Assembly: GCF_049943955.1 (NCBI RefSeq)
Contig: NZ_JBNFTW010000008.1
Span: forward strand, 137,239-201,238
DNA length: 64,000 nucleotides
Source of the DNA: Desulfosporosinus sp049943955
GTDB lineage: Bacteria > Bacillota > Desulfitobacteriia > Desulfitobacteriales > Desulfitobacteriaceae
Direction of reading: 5' to 3'
The position numbers and the translations under genes were made by a program. Position 1 is the stretch's first letter; each line of letters starts with the position of its first letter. The notes under the pieces are model-generated. The model saw only the letters and a program-made list of their open reading frames with translations, was not told the DNA's origin and made no database searches. Below, piece after piece: positions 41,380 through 50,209 of this stretch.

Positions 41380-43203
41380 CTACTCAACCGTCACGCTCTT
41401 AGCCAAATTTCTCGGCTTATCGACGTCACAGCCTCTGGCAACTGAGACATAATAAGCCAAAAGTTGGAGCGGAATAACTGTAAGAATCGGAGCAAGTTCA
41501 TCTCTTGTCTCAGGAATATAGATTACCTGATCGACTGACTTCACTAGGCTGGTATTGCCTTTGTAAGTCATCCCGAAAACTTTGGCATCACGGGCTTTTA
41601 CTTCTTTGATATTGGAAACGGTTTTATCGAATATCTCTCGTTGGGTTGCCAGAGCAAGAACAGGGGTTTGTTCTGTGACGAGGGCCAACGTACCATGTTT
41701 CAATTCCCCTGCTGCATAGGCTTCAGCGTGAATATAGGAAATCTCCTTCATCTTCAGAGCACCTTCCATAGCCACTGCCCAGTCTAAGGAACGGCCCAGG
41801 AAGAACGCATCCTCAACACCGACAAATGATTTGGCTAGTTCACGAATACCGCTCTCTTGATCAAGAATTTCCTGCACTTGAGCCGGGATATTTTTTAAAT
41901 CCTGAATAATTTCCCCGATCTTGTTTGCAGGCATGGTTCCTTTAACTTGAGCAAGGTATAATCCAAGAAGTACCATTCCTTCTAATTGAGTTGTATAAGC
42001 CTTTGTTGAGGCTACTGCGATTTCGGGACCTGCCCAAGTAAAGATTACATCATGAGCCTCCCTGGACACTGTGCTGCCTACGACATTGGTGATGGCAATT
42101 ACACGTGCGCCCCGGTTTTTAGCCTCCCGTAAAGCTGCTAAAGTATCTGCTGTCTCGCCGGACTGACTCACAACCACCACAAGGGTATGTTGGTCCATCA
42201 ATGGAGACCGATAGCGGAACTCCGACGCAATGTCTACCTCCACTGGGAGATGTGCCCAGCGTTCAATCAAGGTCTTGCCGACTAACCCGGCATGCCAGGC
42301 TGTTCCACAAGCAACAATATAAACTTTATGAATCTGAGCGAGCTCTTCTGAGGTCAAATCCACTTCCTGAAGAACCACCTTTTCCTCTTCTAGACGTCCC
42401 AGCATCGTATCCCTCAAGGCCCTAGGCTGCTCGTGAATTTCTTTAAGCATGAAGTGCTCATAGCCGCCTTTTTCCGCTGCTACAGCATCCCACTTAACAT
42501 GCATGACTTCTTTGACGCGAGGATTTCCTGCAAAATCAGTAACTTTTACCCCGGTTTCCTGGATAACGACCATTTCACCGTCATCTAAAATATAGACCTG
42601 GCGAGTATGGTTAAGGATAGCAGTAATATCGCTCGCTACAAAAAATTCTCCTGTACCAAGCCCTACGACCATCGGGCTGTCCTTACGGGCCGCCACCAGC
42701 TTATCCGGTTCTTTGCGGCTGAGTACGACCATAGCAAAGGAACCGCGAATAATCGCTAAAACTTTGCGAACGGCTGCTTCCAGGTCCCCTTGATAAAAAT
42801 CTTCAACAAGGTGTGCTAAAACTTCTGTATCCGTTTCCGAGGCAAATAAGTGCCCTTTTTCAATCAGTTGATCTTTTAATTCCAGATAATTCTCAATGAT
42901 CCCATTATGGACAACAGCAAAATCCTGCCCGCAATCCCCATGAGGATGAGCATTAACTTGAGAAGGACGGCCGTGAGTTGCCCAGCGAGTATGGCCAATA
43001 CCTATACAAGACTGAGAATAATTTTCTCCGATTTCTTTCTCCAAAGCAATCAACTTGCCAACACTTTTGGACACAGAAATCCCTTGAGCATCCAGTACAG
43101 CTACCCCAGCTGAATCATACCCGCGATATTCTAATTTCTTCAAACCTTCTACCAGAATAGGAATAGCGACTTGCTTTCCTACATATCCAACGATACCACA
43201 CAT
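41380..43203 (-). CDS. glmS: Glutamine-fructose-6-phosphate aminotransferase (isomerizing)
   Basis: 607 residues, full length. It makes glucosamine-6-phosphate from fructose-6-phosphate and glutamine, the entry to UDP-GlcNAc and peptidoglycan. The N-terminal glutaminase opens MCGIVGYVG with the Cys-2 nucleophile, and has GHTRWATHGRPS and HNGIIENY. The two SIS domains have VSQSGETADTL and the C-terminal LAKSVTVE, typical of GlmS. GAGGGGAG precedes ATG 43203. Its own promoter, a glmS ribozyme and a possible terminator lie upstream. It is the last gene of cdaA-cdaR-COG2509-glmM-glmS. Confidence 0.96.
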   Translation of the reverse strand: MCGIVGYVGKQVAIPILVEGLKKLEYRGYDSAGVAVLDAQGISVSKSVGKLIALEKEIGENYSQSCIGIGHTRWATHGRPSQVNAHPHGDCGQDFAVVHNGIIENYLELKDQLIEKGHLFASETDTEVLAHLVEDFYQGDLEAAVRKVLAIIRGSFAMVVLSRKEPDKLVAARKDSPMVVGLGTGEFFVASDITAILNHTRQVYILDDGEMVVIQETGVKVTDFAGNPRVKEVMHVKWDAVAAEKGGYEHFMLKEIHEQPRALRDTMLGRLEEEKVVLQEVDLTSEELAQIHKVYIVACGTAWHAGLVGKTLIERWAHLPVEVDIASEFRYRSPLMDQHTLVVVVSQSGETADTLAALREAKNRGARVIAITNVVGSTVSREAHDVIFTWAGPEIAVASTKAYTTQLEGMVLLGLYLAQVKGTMPANKIGEIIQDLKNIPAQVQEILDQESGIRELAKSFVGVEDAFFLGRSLDWAVAMEGALKMKEISYIHAEAYAAGELKHGTLALVTEQTPVLALATQREIFDKTVSNIKEVKARDAKVFGMTYKGNTSLVKSVDQVIYIPETRDELAPILTVIPLQLLAYYVSVARGCDVDKPRNLAKSVTVE

Positions 43204-43279
43204 TTTGTTTTTCTCCCCTCAATCTCATCATTATGACATTGTGACATTATGACTTCTTAAAATCGTTTTTTAATACGAG

Positions 43280-43304
43280 AAAAAGCCGCCCACCCCCGGA
43301 CGAC
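43280..43304 (-). terminator. Candidate terminator between glmS ribozyme and glmS
   Basis: On the minus strand GTCGTCC (43304-43298) pairs with GGGCGGC (43291-43285), two pairs being G-U wobbles, followed by TTTTTC. It sits inside the leader, 77 nt before glmS. It would stop transcripts unless an alternative fold forms. Confidence 0.55.
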
Positions 43305-43380
43305 TTCGTTGTTTCAGCTTTTGGACATTGAAAGTCAAGGGGTCCAAATAGGCATACTAACCCCTTCTCTTGTTCACTCA

Positions 43381-43516
43381 CCCTTTGTCCCGGAAATTGC
43401 TCTCTGGTTTTATGTAAGCGTAACGGTGACAAGCCACCGAGAGGGACCCGCCGAAAGATTCGATAACCCTCTTCCTCGTCGACCTCAAACGTAATAATAG
43501 ATAAGGTCCTGGCGCT
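43381..43516 (-). ncRNA. glmS ribozyme (glucosamine-6-phosphate-activated self-cleaving riboswitch)
   Basis: Read on the minus strand, the conserved parts occur in order: A-GCGCCAGGACC (cleavage between A 43516 and G 43515), GGTCGACGAGG, AGGGTTATCGAATC, TTTCGGCGGGTCCCTC, a CGGTGGC...TCACCGTTA hairpin, and TAAAACCAGAGAG...CCGGGACAAAGGG. This matches the core and P3-P4 regions of known glmS ribozymes. Glucosamine-6-phosphate acts as cofactor for cleavage, exposing the message to RNase J. A reading frame across the ribozyme is not coding. Confidence 0.93.
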
Positions 43517-43792
43517 TAAACGTCTCTGAAACAACGCAATTCAATTTTACCCCATCAATCAGTAAACTTAGAAATTCCTAACCATCTTTTCTTAAAGGCA
43601 TCACCCCTTTCAAAAGGCAAGCTTGATAAGGTCGAAATCCTCGACCGAATCATTATTCCACTAATTAAAAGGTCCATGTGCCGGACAGATACGTATGTTT
43701 TATCACAAAGTTCGATACGGAAGGTCTCATAATAGATGCTGCCAAAACCATTCTATGCTTCAGAACTCATACCTGTTCCAACACATGAACCA

Positions 43793-43822
43793 ATTATACG
43801 CTAAATTAAACAAGTTATTCAA
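43793..43822 (-). promoter_or_regulatory. Promoter of glmS
   Basis: On the minus strand, TTGAAT, 18-nt spacer, TATAAT. Transcription would start near 43786, about 270 nt before the ribozyme cleavage site and just after the glmM stop, so glmS can be transcribed apart from glmM. Confidence 0.6.
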
Positions 43823-43830
43823 TGGTATCT

Positions 43831-45168
43831 TTATGCATCACACTTAATAATCATATCGATAACGCTTTGGGCTAATTGCGTCAACTTTTCCTGATCCGGT
43901 CCTTCAACCATCACCCGAATCAAAGGTTCCGTTCCCGAAGGACGTACCAAAACGCGGCCTCGCCCGCCCAGTAACTCTTCGGCTTCCTTCACTTTGGCAA
44001 GAACTCGCTCATCGGACATTAGCCGTTCTTTATTGCTTACCCGAGCGTTAAGGAGCACCTGAGGCAGTCTCTGCATTTGTTTAGCCAACTGGGAAAGGGG
44101 AGTTTGCCGGTCTTTAACCACCGACAGCAAATGAAGAGCAGTTAGCAATCCATCACCAGTGGTATTTTGATCTAAGAAAATGATATGGCCGGACTGTTCT
44201 CCGCCTAATTTGGCTCCTGTCCTCAGTAATTCCTCCATGACATAACGATCTCCCACTTGGGTCTCGTAAACGGTAATCCCGGCCTCTTTAAGGGCTAAAC
44301 GCAGCCCCAGATTGCTCATGACTGTTACAACTACCGCGTTTTCCGCTAAGGTTCCTTTTTCTTTCTGGGACAAAGCACAAATCACCATAATGAAGTCCCC
44401 ATCCAGGACATTTCCATGCTCATCGACAGCAATCAAGCGATCGGCATCTCCATCATTGGCCAAACCCAGATCAGCCCCATGTTCCAGAACGGCCCGCTGC
44501 AGCTCTTCAGGATGGGTCGACCCGCAGCCTGCATTGATATTTACCCCGTCCGGAGTATGGAAAATCGGAATGACCTCTACGCCAAATTCCTGCAGCGCCG
44601 CAGGTCCTATACAGGCTGCTGCGCCGTTTGCACAGTCTAAAACTACTTTGAGACCATCGAGGCGCCCTACGGACTGCTTAAGAAAGTTTATGTATCGTTC
44701 TCCGGCATCCTTAACCTCAATCACCCGTCCGACTTCCCCTCCGATGGGGGTATCCCACGGTTTATCGTCATTTACAACAATACGTTCAATCTCATCTTCA
44801 ATGGCATCGGGTAATTTAAATCCAGTGGAATCAAAAAATTTTATACCATTATCTTGAACAGGGTTATGGGATGCTGAAATTACCACACCTGCACTAACGT
44901 CTAAGGTTCGTGTTAAGTAAGCAATCGCAGGTGTCGGCAAGACGCCTACCTTTAAAACATCCGCTCCAACAGAGCAGATTCCCGCGATTAAGGCAGCCTC
45001 AAGCATATCCCCTGAAATCCGGGTATCCTTGCCTATCACGATTCGTGGGTGTGGATGCTCCTTGCTCAAAACATACGCACCTGCTTGCCCAAGTTGAAAA
45101 GCAAGGTTTGGTGTCAGCTGACTGTTAGCCACGCCGCGCACCCCATCGGTTCCAAAGAGTCGACCCAA
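43831..45168 (-). CDS. glmM: Phosphoglucosamine mutase
   Basis: 445 residues. It converts glucosamine-6-phosphate to glucosamine-1-phosphate. The N-terminus is RLFGTDGVRGVAN, the phosphoserine is in VISASHNPVQDNGIKFF, the metal loop is DGDADRL, the sugar loop is GGEQSGHI, and the phosphate-binding loop is VRPSGTEPLIRVM. The start is TTG 45168, nine nt after GGGAG. It belongs to the cda-glm cluster; in several Firmicutes GlmM binds and inhibits CdaA. Confidence 0.95.
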   Translation of the reverse strand: MGRLFGTDGVRGVANSQLTPNLAFQLGQAGAYVLSKEHPHPRIVIGKDTRISGDMLEAALIAGICSVGADVLKVGVLPTPAIAYLTRTLDVSAGVVISASHNPVQDNGIKFFDSTGFKLPDAIEDEIERIVVNDDKPWDTPIGGEVGRVIEVKDAGERYINFLKQSVGRLDGLKVVLDCANGAAACIGPAALQEFGVEVIPIFHTPDGVNINAGCGSTHPEELQRAVLEHGADLGLANDGDADRLIAVDEHGNVLDGDFIMVICALSQKEKGTLAENAVVVTVMSNLGLRLALKEAGITVYETQVGDRYVMEELLRTGAKLGGEQSGHIIFLDQNTTGDGLLTALHLLSVVKDRQTPLSQLAKQMQRLPQVLLNARVSNKERLMSDERVLAKVKEAEELLGGRGRVLVRPSGTEPLIRVMVEGPDQEKLTQLAQSVIDMIIKCDA

Positions 45169-45329
45169 ATCCTTTCTCTCCCTTTCATCACTATTTTAAA
45201 CTCGATAGAACTTTACGTGAACATTATCTAATTATAACCATATGGACGAGATGTTCAACTTCTTTTTTAACATGTCGTAATTAAGGTTTTGCATGGAAAG
45301 GAATAATTTAATTGTCTAACACTCCTATT

Positions 45330-46931
45330 CTACTCCATCAGCGCATAATGTGCCATAAGGTGCTCGGCCATTCTTAAGCCGTCTACCGCTGCACTTGTGA
45401 TGCCGCCGGCGTAACCGGCGCCTTCTCCCGCCGGATAAAGTCCTGTCAGGCTTAAAGATTCACCTTGCTCATTGCGTACGATGCGAAGAGGGGAACTTGT
45501 CCTCGTTTCTATTCCTGTCAAGGTCGCTAAAGGCCCTGTAAATCCATGAATTTTGCGATTAAAATCCTGCAAAGCCCTGCCAAGCACCTCACCAATTTCC
45601 TGAGGAAGGACATTATGCAGATCACAAGCCTTAATACCCGGCAGGTAACTAGTAGGCAAGTCAAAATCATCAGATACCCGGCCCTCTAAAAAATCCCGAA
45701 CTCGCTGTGCCGGGGCATGATAGCTGCCTCCTCCGACAGCAAAAGCTTTACTTTCCCAAGTTCGCTGAAACTCCAGGCCGGCCAAAGGATGAGAGGTCGT
45801 AAAATCATCAGTGCCAATAGTTACGACAATAGCACTATTAGCTACGTTGGTATCCCGCGCATATTCGCTCATGCCATTAGTAACGACGCCGCCTTCTTCC
45901 GAAGCAGCGGCAACGACCTTTCCTCCCGGACACATGCAAAAAGCATAGGCCCCCCTCCCAGTCCCTGCGTCCTTATAAGTCAACTGATAATCCGCCGGGC
46001 CAACCAAAGGATGTTCTTCGACAGCATACTGGGCTAAATTAATCAATGTTTGAGGGTGTTCGACACGCAAACCTATAGCAAACCCTTTTCTCTCCAGAAT
46101 AATGTTTTGCCCATAAAGGAATCTATAGACATCCCGCGCACTATGCCCTACGGCCAAAACAACTGCTTCGGCGGGGATTTCTTCCTGACAGTTTACCATG
46201 ATACTTTGCAGGTGACCACCTGATGATTTTAAAGTTGTCACTTTAGCCCGAAACCGTACTTCGCCGCCAAGGGAAATAATTTCTTGGCGAATCCCCTTCA
46301 CCACGTTTTTCAGGATATCTGTACCGATGTGCGGTTTCGCCAGAAACAGGATCTCGGAGGGCGCACCGTGCTTTACGAAGGTTTCTAATACTTCAGTGAT
46401 ACGACGATCTTGGATGCGAGTTGTCAGTTTCCCATCGGAAAACGTTCCCGCCCCTCCTTCGCCAAATTGAACATTACTCTCTGTATCCAGGTTTCCCGTC
46501 TGCCAAAATTGCTGAACTTTTCGCGTCCGCTCGTCCACCGAATCCCCCCGTTCCAGCACTAAGGGCCGATACCCTTTACGGGCTAAAGCTAAGGCTGCAA
46601 AATATCCGGCCGGGCCCGAGCCGACGACGATAGGTCGATGTTGTAACTTTTTCAAGGGTTTTGACCAGACTACAGGGACTTCCGGCGGGGCCTCTTTAAG
46701 CCCTGAAATCCTTGATATAAGCCGATATCCTTCTTTTTTAGGGATTTCCAGCGAAAACTGAACAGTATAATCGAAAACCAAATTAGGTTTCTTACGAGCA
46801 TCTAAGGATCGGCGCAAGAAACGAAGTCCCTGAATCATTGCTTCAGGGACCTTTAACTTTCGGGCCATGACAGTCCTTAATAAACCATCATCCTCGACAG
46901 GAATTCTTAAACTTGTCCATATTAAATCCAC
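45330..46931 (-). CDS. FAD-dependent dehydrogenase, COG2509 family
   Basis: 533 residues. An N-terminal alpha/beta domain (about 1-85, IRIPVEDDGLLRTVMARKL) precedes the FAD fold: PIVVGSGPAGYFAALALARKGY, GGAGTFSDGKLTTRI, EAVVLAVGHSARD and YPAGEGAGYAGGITSAAVDGL. This is the conserved but functionally unassigned COG2509 family. The start is GTG 46931, with GGAG ten nt upstream, 5 nt after cdaR, so translational coupling is likely. It is inserted between cdaR and glmM, which are adjacent in most Firmicutes. Confidence 0.87.
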   Translation of the reverse strand: MDLIWTSLRIPVEDDGLLRTVMARKLKVPEAMIQGLRFLRRSLDARKKPNLVFDYTVQFSLEIPKKEGYRLISRISGLKEAPPEVPVVWSKPLKKLQHRPIVVGSGPAGYFAALALARKGYRPLVLERGDSVDERTRKVQQFWQTGNLDTESNVQFGEGGAGTFSDGKLTTRIQDRRITEVLETFVKHGAPSEILFLAKPHIGTDILKNVVKGIRQEIISLGGEVRFRAKVTTLKSSGGHLQSIMVNCQEEIPAEAVVLAVGHSARDVYRFLYGQNIILERKGFAIGLRVEHPQTLINLAQYAVEEHPLVGPADYQLTYKDAGTGRGAYAFCMCPGGKVVAAASEEGGVVTNGMSEYARDTNVANSAIVVTIGTDDFTTSHPLAGLEFQRTWESKAFAVGGGSYHAPAQRVRDFLEGRVSDDFDLPTSYLPGIKACDLHNVLPQEIGEVLGRALQDFNRKIHGFTGPLATLTGIETRTSSPLRIVRNEQGESLSLTGLYPAGEGAGYAGGITSAAVDGLRMAEHLMAHYALME

Positions 46932-46936
46932 GTTTA

Positions 46937-48175
46937 CTATTCTCCTTTAGCCGCCTTGACTTTAAGGCTATAGGTTACTTGTGGCGTTGTAATCATGGTA
47001 ACTCCGGGCGGCAGCTGCCAGAGAACCTGGGTATTTGGATAACTGCCTTCAGCTTGACCAGAGGCATCTACCCATAGCTGGATTTGATTAGGCGTTAGGT
47101 TATTTACGACATCCGGAAGGCCTTCAATCACCACATCAACTGGCGAAATCCCTTGATCAACCTGAAGATCCTTGCCAACATTTCGTATGTCAACCGGAAC
47201 ACCTGTCATAGTTTTTTGAATTGGCCCTGCTCCTATCTGAGCAATGACGCCGATTGTCGTACCCTCAAGGAAGGAGACTCCCGATGGCAAGGTAACTTGA
47301 TCCAGAGGGATCTGAAAGGTTTTGTCTTCAGTCAGGCCGCTAAGATCAACGGGACCAATGGTCAGAGAATCAAATCCCTTTAAGGCCTGAGCGCTGCCTG
47401 AAACCTGCACACTGGTTGGTGAAGCTATTAAGGATTTAAGTACTTTCCCCTGAGCCACTGTTCCGGTAGTTTTGACCTTGAGAGAGATCATTTTGGTTGA
47501 CATACCTTTGGCTGTAACCGGAACAATGACATCGACACTGTTTGGGTAAGCGGTCAAGATATCGACACTAGGGTTAGGACCTAGAATAGGTTTGCCCGCT
47601 TTATCGCGAAAACTTATTGCCGGAGAAACTTCAACAGTATCATTGGCACCTGCTATGCTGACCTCTGCGGTGACTTTATCTAAGGTTGAAATAACCGAAC
47701 TCGGTCCTCTGACATTTACCGCCGAAGGCTTTACAATAGGAGTCCCAACTTGGTACCCATCAGCAGGATTACCAGACATGGCAACCTGAACCGGAAGAAT
47801 TTTCTCTTGAACATTATCCAACGTTAATTTAATGCTTGCCGGTTGACGATCCACTACAGTCGTTCCTTCAGGGGCATTAATTATAACTGAATAGCTATGT
47901 TCTCCGGCGGTTGCCCCGGAAAGGTCCACCTCAGCATAGATGTCTTTAATATTGGCGCTGGGATTGATTCCTTGGAAACGGACACTGATTAAAGGAAGCT
48001 GTTTCATCACTACCATATTTTGCGGCAGGTTCGTGACCACCAAAGGAACCGTCAACGTTTGGTCAGGGATTATTTTATCAGCACTTCCTTGATTCATAAC
48101 AAAGAGCCAAAAAAGTATGGCAACTAAAAACGAAAGCAATTTAACGCCGAGGTTTCGCCGTAAGACTTCTATCAC
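46937..48175 (-). CDS. cdaR: CdaA regulatory protein (YbbR repeats)
   Basis: 412 residues. One N-terminal membrane helix (about 10-27, LGVKLLSFLVAILFWLFVM) anchors four extracellular YbbR repeats of about 80 residues (one begins TVPLVVTNLPQNMVV). CdaR binds CdaA and tunes c-di-AMP production. GTG 48175 starts three nt after the cdaA stop, with GGAGGTGG for its Shine-Dalgarno lying inside the end of cdaA. Confidence 0.93.
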   Translation of the reverse strand: MIEVLRRNLGVKLLSFLVAILFWLFVMNQGSADKIIPDQTLTVPLVVTNLPQNMVVMKQLPLISVRFQGINPSANIKDIYAEVDLSGATAGEHSYSVIINAPEGTTVVDRQPASIKLTLDNVQEKILPVQVAMSGNPADGYQVGTPIVKPSAVNVRGPSSVISTLDKVTAEVSIAGANDTVEVSPAISFRDKAGKPILGPNPSVDILTAYPNSVDVIVPVTAKGMSTKMISLKVKTTGTVAQGKVLKSLIASPTSVQVSGSAQALKGFDSLTIGPVDLSGLTEDKTFQIPLDQVTLPSGVSFLEGTTIGVIAQIGAGPIQKTMTGVPVDIRNVGKDLQVDQGISPVDVVIEGLPDVVNNLTPNQIQLWVDASGQAEGSYPNTQVLWQLPPGVTMITTPQVTYSLKVKAAKGE

Positions 48176-48178
48176 TAG

Positions 48179-48991
48179 CTACCACCTCCAAAAGGGAATT
48201 GTCGGGGAAGAGGTACCATTCAATTCAAGCTCCCTCAGCAACAATTCACGTAACATTTTATCGTCCATAAAGCGAGTCAGAGCACCGTCAATTCCCACGG
48301 AAATCGCGCCGGTTTCCTCTGAAACAACAAGAGCCATGGCATCCGTAATTTCTGTCAGGCCCAAAGCTGCCCGGTGCCGCGTACCTAAATCTTTTTGAAT
48401 ATTGGGGTTTTCTGAAAGGGGAAGGAAACACCCCGCAGCGGCCACACGATCCGAACGGATAATAACTGCCCCATCATGAAGCGGTGTATTAGGAATGAAA
48501 ATATTGACTAAAAACTCGGAGGAGACTACCCCGTCAATTTTGATGCCAGTCTCTACAAAATCCTGGACTCCGGTTTTTCGTTCAATGACGATCAAAGCCC
48601 CAATACGATTCTTCGAGAGAACTTGAGTACAGCGCACCAACTCTTCAACGACCTGTTCTAAAGAATTAATGCCGGGAGTTAAAGGATGGCGAGTTAAAAA
48701 TCGTCCTCGACCAAGCTGCTCCAGAAATTTTCTAAGTTCAGGCTGGAATACAACGGGAATAGCAAAGACAAACATTTGAAATAATTTGTCAAGAATATAA
48801 CTTATTGTTCGCAGTTGAAAATATTTCGCCAAAAGGTAAGCAACAAGAAGCACCAAAACACCTTTGACCAATTGAACTGCCCGAGTCCGTTTAATGAGCA
48901 TATAGAATTGGTAGAAGACCACTGTCACCACAAGAACATCAATTGCATCCAACCAGCCAAAATTACGAAATTGAGATAAAACCCCCGTCAT
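48179..48991 (-). CDS. cdaA: Diadenylate cyclase
   Basis: 270 residues. Three membrane helices (about 12-75) precede the DAC domain, with the catalytic DGA in NTPLHDGAVIIRSDRV and RHR in LGTRHRAALGLTE. It joins two ATP into c-di-AMP, which controls potassium and osmolyte transport and wall homeostasis. It is the first gene of the cda-glm cluster. Confidence 0.95.
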   Translation of the reverse strand: MTGVLSQFRNFGWLDAIDVLVVTVVFYQFYMLIKRTRAVQLVKGVLVLLVAYLLAKYFQLRTISYILDKLFQMFVFAIPVVFQPELRKFLEQLGRGRFLTRHPLTPGINSLEQVVEELVRCTQVLSKNRIGALIVIERKTGVQDFVETGIKIDGVVSSEFLVNIFIPNTPLHDGAVIIRSDRVAAAGCFLPLSENPNIQKDLGTRHRAALGLTEITDAMALVVSEETGAISVGIDGALTRFMDDKMLRELLLRELELNGTSSPTIPFWRW

Positions 48992-49091
48992 GGTCTTCCC
49001 CCCTTCATATATACTCTAAAGAGTTATTTCTTATTGATTCTCCATACATCGAAAAATACCTTGCCATTTAAAAATATTTTTATGGAGGTTA

Positions 49092-50114
49092 TTAAAGAAC
49101 TTTTTGCCCTGCTAGAAGGCCAAAGCACCCTGTTAACATCATATCCCCATAGGGGGCCGCTTCATACCAATTTAGAGATTTTGCCATGCTTCTTTTGGGA
49201 CCGGTAACAGCCACAAATTCCCAACCGGCTTTCATATCCGGATGGCCTGCTACACCATGACCTCCATGACGAAAGACTTCTTCGTTGGTCAATTCTCCTG
49301 CCTGAAAACGTCTAATAAACGCGGCCAATGTCTCAAGAGTCAACATACTCGTATGATGTTCAAAAATCCCGTAAACACGATCTCCCCGTATAGCAGCAGC
49401 AAGCGTATGAGAATTCCCGATGTTAACTGCTAAAATACCCCGCTCCAGGTAAGGCTTCACCAAAGGATCGGCCATAATTCCCAAAAGCGCAGCGGTCCCG
49501 GTATCCGTGATCGTGGCCCCCGGCAGGATCTCCCGAACAGCCCTCATCCGGGTAAAAACTTCAGGGATTTCTTCTCTGAAAACCAGCGTTCTCAAATCTC
49601 CCCCCTGGAGTACAAAATCTTTCCATAGCTGAAAGCGCAGCGTTCGATTGCTTTCTGTTCTGCTAAAACCATGATCCTGGACGGCTACCGCCCAGTTCTG
49701 AGGGTAGTCCAGACCAAAAGCTCCCATAGCCTGCTCCAAGGCTATGGTATCAATATCTCCCATCCAGATAGAAGCCGCGGCATTAGGAGCCTCCAAACAA
49801 AGTTCAACTCCCATAGACTTAACTTTTTCCAAGTTATCATTAAATGTGAGGGCGGCTTGAGGGGTAGCATAGGCCTTCAGACCTAAGGCAAGGTGTTCTT
49901 TTAAAGCTTGGGTACAGGCTCCGCCGCCCATCATATAACCATGCAGAAAAATCCCACTACTGTTTAAACTGGCTTTTCGTATCTGAGCTGCCACGACCTG
50001 CGTGCGACTGGGAACAATAAACTTAGGACAATTTTCTAACGCGACCCCTGATTGATAAAGAAGGATATCTTGTGTACCGGAACCAACATCAACAGCAATT
50101 AAATTATTACCCAT
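49092..50114 (-). CDS. DUF1786 family protein (COG4012)
   Basis: About 340 residues. It starts NNLIAVDVGSGTQDILLY, a phosphate-binding loop of the actin/hexokinase ATPase type, and carries DTGTAALLGI and AVNIGNSHTLAAAI. The family is uncharacterised; old annotations as pyruvate formate-lyase activating enzyme are unsupported, since no radical-SAM CxxxCxxC is present. ATG 50114 is chosen (GGAGAAGG eight nt before); GTG 50123 is possible. It lies 95 nt downstream of the DUF362 gene in the same direction. Confidence 0.78.
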   Translation of the reverse strand: MGNNLIAVDVGSGTQDILLYQSGVALENCPKFIVPSRTQVVAAQIRKASLNSSGIFLHGYMMGGGACTQALKEHLALGLKAYATPQAALTFNDNLEKVKSMGVELCLEAPNAAASIWMGDIDTIALEQAMGAFGLDYPQNWAVAVQDHGFSRTESNRTLRFQLWKDFVLQGGDLRTLVFREEIPEVFTRMRAVREILPGATITDTGTAALLGIMADPLVKPYLERGILAVNIGNSHTLAAAIRGDRVYGIFEHHTSMLTLETLAAFIRRFQAGELTNEEVFRHGGHGVAGHPDMKAGWEFVAVTGPKRSMAKSLNWYEAAPYGDMMLTGCFGLLAGQKVL

Positions 50115-50183
50115 TTCCAACACCTTCTCCAGCTATATCCCTAACCATTCTTTAGCTGCGGCATACAGTCATCTTCGGACATA

Positions 50184-50200
50184 CTACTAAACTTTAGTAG
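50184..50200. promoter_or_regulatory. Perfect 17-nt palindrome between DUF362 and DUF1786 genes
   Basis: CTACTAAA-C-TTTAGTAG. The one-base centre and lack of a T-run favour a DNA site over a terminator. It is 70 bp before the DUF1786 start. Confidence 0.35.
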
Positions 50201-50209
50201 GGATTGCAA

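Noticed and set aside
43247..43534. A 95-codon frame starting MFQRRLSARTLS upstream of glmS
   Set aside because: It lies across the glmS ribozyme and the terminator stem; the conserved bases are explained by RNA structure and no ribosome-binding site fits.
49092..50114. Pyruvate formate-lyase activating enzyme
   Set aside because: The radical-SAM CxxxCxxC motif is missing and the fold signature is that of an actin-like ATPase.
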